Source: Bradyrhizobium diazoefficiens (lineage in GTDB: Bacteria; Pseudomonadota; Alphaproteobacteria; Rhizobiales; Xanthobacteraceae). From it: 64,000 bases of DNA. The first letter of the stretch is position 1. Every line of letters starts with the position of its first letter. Below the pieces are notes generated by a model, which made no database searches, had not been told where the DNA came from, and saw only the letters and a list, made by a program, of their open reading frames with translations. Position numbers and translations under genes: made by a program. Positions 56,548 through 64,000 of the stretch are shown in pieces. Location: the NCBI RefSeq assembly GCF_018131185.1, contig NZ_JAFCJE010000003.1:1-64000 (forward strand). Reading direction: 5' to 3'.

Positions 56548-59505
56548 TCAGCTCAGTGCTTCGTCCAGGAACGCCTTCAACTGCGCCTGATGCTTGGACA
56601 TCAGACCCGTGGCGGTCGCAGCGGAAGCGGCGCGGCCGACATAACGCGGACGCCGGCTCGCACCGTTCACCTGGTTCAGCACCCATTCCAGATAGGGCTC
56701 GATGAAGTGCCAGGCACCCATGTTGCGGGGCTCTTCCTGGCACCACACCACTTCGGCCTTCTTGAAGCGCGACAGCTCGGCCACCAGCGCCTTCAGCGGC
56801 ACCGGATAGAGCTGCTCGACGCGCATCAGATAGATGTCGTCGATGCCGCGCTTCTCGCGCTCCTCGTAGAGGTCGTAATAGACCTTGCCGGAGCACAGCA
56901 CGATGCGGCGGACCTTCTCGTCCGGAACGAGCTTGATGGGCTCGTTCGGCAGCATCTGGGCGTCATCATAGAGGATGCGGTGGAACGTCGTGCCCTTCGC
57001 CAGCTCCTCGAGACGCGAGACCGCCCGCTTGTGGCGCAGCAGCGATTTCGGCGTCATCATGATCAGCGGCTTGCGAATCTCGCGGTGGAGCTGCCGGCGC
57101 AGCGCGTGGAAATAGTTCGCCGGCGTGGTCGGGTAGACCACCTGCATGTTGTCTTCCGCGCTCATCTGCAGGAAACGCTCCAGACGCGCCGAGGAATGCT
57201 CCGGTCCCTGGCCCTCATAGCCGTGCGGCAGGAGGCAGACGAGGCCGGACATGCGCAGCCATTTGCGCTCACCCGAAGAGATGAACTGGTCGAACACGAC
57301 CTGCGCGCCGTTGGCGAAGTCGCCGAACTGGGCTTCCCACAGCGTCAGCGTGTTCGGCTCGGCGAGCGAGTAGCCGTATTCGAAGCCGAGCACGGCTTCT
57401 TCCGACAGCAGCGAGTTGATGACCTCGTAATGTCCCTGCTCGTTGCCGAGATGATTGAACGGCGTGTAGCGATTCTCGGTCTCCTGATCGATCAGGACCG
57501 AATGGCGCTGCGAGAAGGTGCCGCGCTCGGAATCCTGCCCGGACAGACGGACATGGTGGTTCTCCTGCAGCAACGTGCAGAACGCCAGCGCTTCGCCGGT
57601 CGCCCAGTCGATGCCGGCACCAGTGTCGATCGCCTTGGCGCGATTGTCGAGGAAGCGCTGGATGGTACGGTGGACGCGAAAACCATCCGGCACCTTGGTG
57701 ATCTTGCGGCCGATGTCCTTCAGAACAGGCAGGTCGACGCCGGTGACGCCGCGACGGGCGTCCTCTTCCTGATCGGCGATCTTGAAGCCGGACCACTTGC
57801 CGTCGAGCCAGTCGGCCTTGTTAGGCTTGTAGGAGGTGCCGGCCTCGAACTCGGCATCGAGTCGGGCGCGCCAGTCGGCCTTCAGCTTGTCGACCTCGCC
57901 CTCGGTGACCACGCCTTCGGCGATCAGGCGCTTGGAGTAGAGCGTCAGCGTCGAGGGATGGGCTGCGATCCGCTTGTACATCACAGGCTGGGTGAAAGCC
58001 GGCTCGTCGCCTTCGTTGTGGCCGTAGCGGCGATAGCACCACATGTCGATGACGACGGGCTTGTGGAATTTCTGCCGGAACTCGGTCGCGACCTTGGCCG
58101 CGAACACGACGGCTTCCGGATCGTCGCCGTTGACGTGGAAGATCGGCGCGTCGATCATCTTCGCCACATCCGACGGATAGGGCGAGGAGCGCGAGTAGCG
58201 CGGATAGGTGGTGAAGCCGATCTGGTTGTTGACGATGAAGTGCACGGATCCGCCGGTGCGGTAGCCCTTCAGGTCGGACAGGCCGAAACATTCCGCGACG
58301 ACGCCCTGGCCGGCGAACGCTGCGTCGCCATGCATCAAGAGAGGCATCACCGAGATGCGCATGTCGGGCGGATCGCCGTGCTGATCCTGCTTGGCGCGCA
58401 CCTTGCCGAGCACGACGGGATCGACGATCTCGAGATGCGAGGGGTTCGCGGTCAGCGACAGATGGATGCGATTGCCGTCGAACTCGCGGTCCGAGGACGC
58501 GCCGAGGTGATACTTGACGTCGCCGGAGCCTTCGACCGCGTCCGGGTTGGCCGAACCACCCTTGAACTCGTGGAACAGCGCGCGGTGCGCCTTGCCCATG
58601 ACCTGCGTCAGCACGTTGAGGCGGCCGCGATGCGGCATGCCCAGCACGATTTCCTTCACGCCGAGATTGCCGCCGCGCTTGATGATCTGCTCGAGCGCGG
58701 GGATCAGGGCTTCGCCGCCGTCGAGGCCGAAGCGCTTGGTGCCGGTGAACTTGGTGTCGCAGAACTTTTCGAAGCCTTCGGCTTCGACCAGCTTCATCAG
58801 GATGGCTCTGCGACCTTCAGGGGTGAACGAGATCTCCTTGTCGGGTCCCTCGATGCGCTCCTGGATCCAGGCCTTCTGCGCGGCGTTGCTGATGTGCATG
58901 AACTCGACGCCGAGCGTCTGGCAGTAGGTGCGCTCGCAGATCGCGGTGATCTCGCGCAAGCTGCCGTATTCGAGGCCGAGCACGTGGTCGAGGAAGATCT
59001 TGCGGTCGAAATCGGCTTCGCTGAAGCCGTAGGTGCGCGGGTCGAGCTCTTCGCGGTTGCGCTGGGCTTCGATGCCGAGCGGATCGAGCTTGGCGTGGAA
59101 GTGACCACGCATGCGGTAGGAGCGGATCAGCATCAGGGCACGGACGGAGTCGCGCGTGGCCTGGAGCAGGTCGGCCGAGGAGATGTCGGCGCCCTTGGCT
59201 TGTGCCTTGGCGGCGATCTTGCCGCCGACCGCCTTCTCGACTTCAGCCCAATTACCGTCGAGGGCGGAGGTCAGGTCATCCTTCGGGGTCAGCGGCCAGT
59301 TGTCGCGCTCCCAGGACGGGCCCTCGGCGTTCTTCCGGACGTCGGCCGGCTGGTCGTTGAGGCTCTTGAAGAACTCCTGCCACTCGGCGTCGACCGAGGA
59401 CGGGTCCTTCTCGTAGCGGGCGTAGATTTCGTCGATGTAGGTGGCGTTGGTGCCCTGCAAAAAGGAAGACAAGGCAAAGGCTGCGTTCGCGTCCTGGCGA
59501 GACAT
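56548..59505 (-). CDS. sucA: 2-Oxoglutarate dehydrogenase E1 component
   Basis: 985 residues, the normal length. It has the N-terminal SSFLQGTNATYIDEIYARYE segment that binds E2. The thiamine diphosphate-binding core includes GMPHRGRLNVL, HGDAAFAGQGVVAE and NNQIGFTTYP, and the C-terminal domain contains SARLERFLQ. It decarboxylates 2-oxoglutarate and passes the succinyl group to E2. It is transcribed after sucD, 137 bases away, and before odhB. Confidence 0.98.
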   Translation of the reverse strand: MSRQDANAAFALSSFLQGTNATYIDEIYARYEKDPSSVDAEWQEFFKSLNDQPADVRKNAEGPSWERDNWPLTPKDDLTSALDGNWAEVEKAVGGKIAAKAQAKGADISSADLLQATRDSVRALMLIRSYRMRGHFHAKLDPLGIEAQRNREELDPRTYGFSEADFDRKIFLDHVLGLEYGSLREITAICERTYCQTLGVEFMHISNAAQKAWIQERIEGPDKEISFTPEGRRAILMKLVEAEGFEKFCDTKFTGTKRFGLDGGEALIPALEQIIKRGGNLGVKEIVLGMPHRGRLNVLTQVMGKAHRALFHEFKGGSANPDAVEGSGDVKYHLGASSDREFDGNRIHLSLTANPSHLEIVDPVVLGKVRAKQDQHGDPPDMRISVMPLLMHGDAAFAGQGVVAECFGLSDLKGYRTGGSVHFIVNNQIGFTTYPRYSRSSPYPSDVAKMIDAPIFHVNGDDPEAVVFAAKVATEFRQKFHKPVVIDMWCYRRYGHNEGDEPAFTQPVMYKRIAAHPSTLTLYSKRLIAEGVVTEGEVDKLKADWRARLDAEFEAGTSYKPNKADWLDGKWSGFKIADQEEDARRGVTGVDLPVLKDIGRKITKVPDGFRVHRTIQRFLDNRAKAIDTGAGIDWATGEALAFCTLLQENHHVRLSGQDSERGTFSQRHSVLIDQETENRYTPFNHLGNEQGHYEVINSLLSEEAVLGFEYGYSLAEPNTLTLWEAQFGDFANGAQVVFDQFISSGERKWLRMSGLVCLLPHGYEGQGPEHSSARLERFLQMSAEDNMQVVYPTTPANYFHALRRQLHREIRKPLIMMTPKSLLRHKRAVSRLEELAKGTTFHRILYDDAQMLPNEPIKLVPDEKVRRIVLCSGKVYYDLYEEREKRGIDDIYLMRVEQLYPVPLKALVAELSRFKKAEVVWCQEEPRNMGAWHFIEPYLEWVLNQVNGASRRPRYVGRAASAATATGLMSKHQAQLKAFLDEALS

Positions 59506-59642
59506 ACTGGAGTTCCTGGCGATTTCGGTTCGCGCATATCAAACGGCGCTGACGCCGAGCTCCCCGGCAGAGGCTCGGCGCGACAGGCACCCTTTACCCT
59601 ATTTGCTGCGAAACTTCGCCCGGAAAAGTACGAAGAAGTGAA

Positions 59643-60527
59643 TTAGCTTTTCAACTTTTCGGCAAGCGTATGGCCGAGCCGCGCCGGCGAGGGTGACACT
59701 GTAATCCCTGCCGATTTCATCGCCTCGGTCTTGGAACCGGCATCGCCTTTGCCGCCCGAAATGATCGCGCCGGCATGGCCCATGCGGCGGCCGGGAGGCG
59801 CAGTGACGCCGGCGATGAAGCCGACCATCGGCTTCTTGCGGCCGCGCTTCGCCTCGTCCTTAAGGAACTGGGCGGCGTCCTCCTCGGCGGAACCGCCGAT
59901 CTCGCCGATCATGATGATGGATTCGGTCTTGGGGTCGGCGAGCAGCATTTCCAGCACGTCGATGAACTCGGTTCCCTTGACCGGGTCGCCGCCGATGCCG
60001 ACCGCGGTGGTCTGGCCGAGGCCTTCCTGGGAGGTCTGGAACACGGCTTCATAGGTCAGCGTGCCGGAGCGGGAGACGATGCCGACCGAGCCGGTCTTGA
60101 AGATGTTGGCGGGCATGATGCCGATCTTGCACTCGCCGGCGGTCATGACGCCCGGGCAGTTCGGCCCGATCAGGCGCGACTTGGAGCCGGCCAGTGAGCG
60201 CTTCACACGCACCATGTCGATGACGGGAATGCCCTCGGTGATGCAGACGATCAGCGGGATCTCGGCGTCGATGGCTTCGCAGATCGCGTCCGCCGCGCCC
60301 GGCGGCGGCACGTAGATCACCGACGCGTCGGCGCCGGTCTTCTCACGCGCATCGCGCACGGTGTCGAACACCGGCAGGCCCAGATGCGTCGAGCCGCCTT
60401 TGCCCGGCGAGGTGCCGCCGACCATCTTGGTGCCATAGGCGATCGCGGCCTCCGAGTGGAAGGTGCCGTTCTTGCCGGTGAAGCCCTGGCAGATGACCTT
60501 GGTGTTCTTGTCGATCAGGATGGACAT
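59643..60527 (-). CDS. sucD: Succinate-CoA ligase alpha subunit
   Basis: 294 residues. The CoA-binding Rossmann domain is at the N-terminus ([24 protein letters not shown]). The active-site phosphohistidine is H251 in [10 protein letters not shown]. The [20 protein letters not shown] segment is diagnostic. Together with SucC it makes succinate and ATP or GTP. A DUF1579-type gene separates it from sucC. Confidence 0.98.
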   Translation of the reverse strand: MSILIDKNTKVICQGFTGKNGTFHSEAAIAYGTKMVGGTSPGKGGSTHLGLPVFDTVRDAREKTGADASVIYVPPPGAADAICEAIDAEIPLIVCITEGIPVIDMVRVKRSLAGSKSRLIGPNCPGVMTAGECKIGIMPANIFKTGSVGIVSRSGTLTYEAVFQTSQEGLGQTTAVGIGGDPVKGTEFIDVLEMLLADPKTESIIMIGEIGGSAEEDAAQFLKDEAKRGRKKPMVGFIAGVTAPPGRRMGHAGAIISGGKGDAGSKTEAMKSAGITVSPSPARLGHTLAEKLKS

Positions 60528-60560
60528 GAGGTCTGCTTTCGCGAACTAACGAGTGAGAGG

Positions 60561-61040
60561 TCAGTGGATGCGGCGGTAGACGCCGGTGAGCACGTCGGCC
60601 CAGCCTTCCGCGTCCGGCGAGAACTGGATCTTCAACGAGTAGGAATCCTCATTGATGATTTCGTAGACGTGGCGCGCATTGCCGCGGAGCGAGCCGCGCA
60701 CCAGCGTCAGGGTCTTGCCGACCCACCCGCCGGAAGCGGGCGAGGGTGGCGTGTAACCGAGCGAATCGTACCAGAACAGTTTGTAGGTCCGGTCGTCGCG
60801 ATCGAAGGTGAAGATGCCGTGGGTGGCGAAGATCTGCTTGCCGTCGCGCATCTGGACGCTGTCCTGGATCAAGTAAAATCCATTGAGATCCATGCGCGCG
60901 ACAGTGCGCGAGGTGGCCGGCCCGCCCGCATTCCAGCGCGACGGGAAAACCACCTCTTCGCCATCCCATTCGCCGGCGAACGCGGAAAGACGCGCGTGCT
61001 CGGCGAGCGGAGATGATGCGGCAAGATGGTCCTGGGCCAT
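60561..61040 (-). CDS. DUF1579-type hypothetical protein between sucC and sucD
   Basis: 159 residues, starting four bases after the sucC stop and ending 33 bases before sucD. LSAFAGEWDGEEVVFPSRWNAGG, ARMDLNGFYLIQDSVQMRDGKQ and FTFDRDDRTYKLFWYDSLG resemble the DUF1579 family, which has a lipocalin-like beta-barrel outline. Function is unknown. The tight spacing shows that it is co-translated with the ligase subunits. A role in the ligase complex or in heme/lipid binding cannot be excluded; no motif supports either. Confidence 0.78.
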   Translation of the reverse strand: MAQDHLAASSPLAEHARLSAFAGEWDGEEVVFPSRWNAGGPATSRTVARMDLNGFYLIQDSVQMRDGKQIFATHGIFTFDRDDRTYKLFWYDSLGYTPPSPASGGWVGKTLTLVRGSLRGNARHVYEIINEDSYSLKIQFSPDAEGWADVLTGVYRRIH

Positions 61041-61044
61041 GGCC

Positions 61045-62244
<1,200 letters not shown>

Positions 62245-62405
62245 ATGGTCGCTCCCTGAACCCGCGGGCGGTGACCTCTTGGGCCCACCTCAGTCTTGTG
62301 GCTGGCATACCATATACCACAGGAACTGCAACCCGGATTCTTTGACATCGATCTCTGGACTGCCGAACCGGGACCTGTCCGGACAACCGGGCCCCGGAAA
62401 TGAAA

Positions 62406-62436
62406 CCGCCGAAGACCGGGTTTCGGTCTTCGGCGG
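62406..62436 (-). terminator. Hairpin after mdh
   Basis: CCGCCGAAGACCG and its exact complement form a 13-bp stem with a five-base loop. It begins 13 bases after the mdh stop codon. On the minus strand it is followed by TTTCATTT, a weak T tract, so it probably attenuates read-through into sucC or stabilises the mdh 3' end. Confidence 0.7.
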
Positions 62437-62449
62437 GGATTGTTGCGCC

Positions 62450-63466
<1,017 letters not shown>

Positions 63467-63542
63467 TTATCCCTTTCGCCTCCCCCGTTCAAGTCGCCGG
63501 ATGCCCATTTGTCGGGCTTGGCGCGGCCTCGGGCACGCAGCC

Positions 63543-63652
63543 CTGTCATTCCGGGGCGCGACGAAAGTCGCGAGCCCGGAATCCATCGGGCGGCAGAGCG
63601 CGCTGATCAATGGATTCCGGGCTCGTCGCTTCGCGACGCCCCGGAATGACAG
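63543..63652. repeat. Nested palindromic intergenic element 8
   Basis: The outer arms are CTGTCATTCCGGGGCG and CGCCCCGGAATGACAG; the inner arms are CGAGCCCGGAATCCAT and ATGGATTCCGGGCTCG. It is the cleanest copy, lying between the zapE stop and mdh. Confidence 0.88.
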
Positions 63653-63668
63653 CGCTGGCAAATAGGAC

Positions 63669-64000
63669 TTAAGTCTCCACCAGACCCTTGGTGGAGCCGC
63701 TCGCGGTGGAATCCTTGCGGCCGTGAGCCAGCGCCAGATAGGATTCCGAGCTCATTTCGATCAGGCGCGAGGCGGTGCGCTTGAACTCCATGGCCTCAAC
63801 GCCCTCATGGGCGAGGTAGAGCGAGATCGGATTGGCGTCGGCCGACGCCATCAGCTTCACGGCATTGTCATAGAGCGCGTCGATCAGCGTGATGAAGCGC
63901 TTGGCGGCATTGCGCTGGGAGAGATCCATCACTGGAATATGGTCGACCAGGATGGTGTGGTAATCGTGCGCCAGCCTGAGGTAGTCGGATGCGCCCAGCG
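63669..64000 (-). CDS. zapE: Cell division protein ZapE (AFG1-like ATPase), C-terminal part
   Basis: The gene runs off the right edge; 110 codons are visible. The segment ASDYLRLAHDYHTILVDHIP, followed by RNAAKRFITLIDALYDNAVK and EFKRTASRLIEMSSESYL, matches the C-terminus of the ZapE/AFG1 family of P-loop ATPases, which act at the division ring or in membrane protein quality control. The Walker motifs are outside the window. It lies upstream of mdh in the same direction, as in related genomes. Confidence 0.92.
   Translation of the reverse strand, partial: LGASDYLRLAHDYHTILVDHIPVMDLSQRNAAKRFITLIDALYDNAVKLMASADANPISLYLAHEGVEAMEFKRTASRLIEMSSESYLALAHGRKDSTASGSTKGLVET

Noticed and set aside
55714..59646. 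Very long open frame (about 1,300 codons) antisense to odhB and sucA
   Set aside because: It is a by-product of high-GC codon use opposite two certain genes; its translation has no recognisable domain and is low in complexity.

Overview
The window is high-GC alphaproteobacterial chromosome and reads as Bradyrhizobium or a very close relative. The main signs are the Bradyrhizobium-type CheA N-terminus at the left edge, the split atpHAGDC operon, the obgE-proB-proA-nadD-rsfS-rlmH-(EnvC-like)-ctpA-deacetylase-rppH order, the mdh-sucCD-sucA-odhB-lpd operon, and intergenic palindromic repeats. This assignment is inference from gene content and protein sequence; no database was searched. No phage, transposase, integrase of mobile type or CRISPR array is visible.

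Layout. 1-8 kb is a signalling region: the start of cheA, a single-domain response regulator, two sister Crp/Fnr regulators, an Hpt protein, a LuxR-type regulator carrying a decayed histidine-kinase dimerisation domain, and a REC-EAL protein whose REC and EAL domains have both lost key acidic residues. 8-14 kb is accessory metabolism: a DMT exporter, a GDYXXLXY/DUF2157 membrane pair, an NTF2-like secreted protein, and a divergent aldo/keto reductase and LysR pair. 13.8-18.1 kb is a MarR regulator followed by a three-subunit molybdenum hydroxylase of PaoABC type, with a near-perfect dyad between regulator and operon. A tRNA-Ser(CGA) and a protein that looks like a circularly permuted ROK sugar kinase follow.

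20-37 kb is the conserved housekeeping block: rplU-rpmA, obgE, proline synthesis (proB, proA), NAD synthesis (nadD), ribosome silencing and modification (rsfS, rlmH), cell-wall processing (EnvC-like, ctpA, polysaccharide deacetylase) and two tandem RppH-type Nudix hydrolases. 38-43 kb is the F1 ATP synthase operon on the minus strand. 44-48 kb holds rlpA, priA and xerC.

48.2-51.4 kb is the most unusual part. Three tightly packed genes encode a small YLDPGSG membrane protein, a two-domain protein (a region with kinase-like catalytic motifs, then a SAM methyltransferase), and a polytopic membrane enzyme of the sulfatase/phosphoethanolamine-transferase superfamily. I read this as an uncharacterised envelope-modification module. 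52-64 kb is the 2-oxoglutarate dehydrogenase/TCA operon, ending with the C-terminal part of zapE.

Between genes lie many nested inverted repeats. They share one architecture (an outer arm GTCAT/GTCGT..., and an inner arm often ending CCA or CCAT) although their sequences differ. Several probably act as bidirectional terminators.
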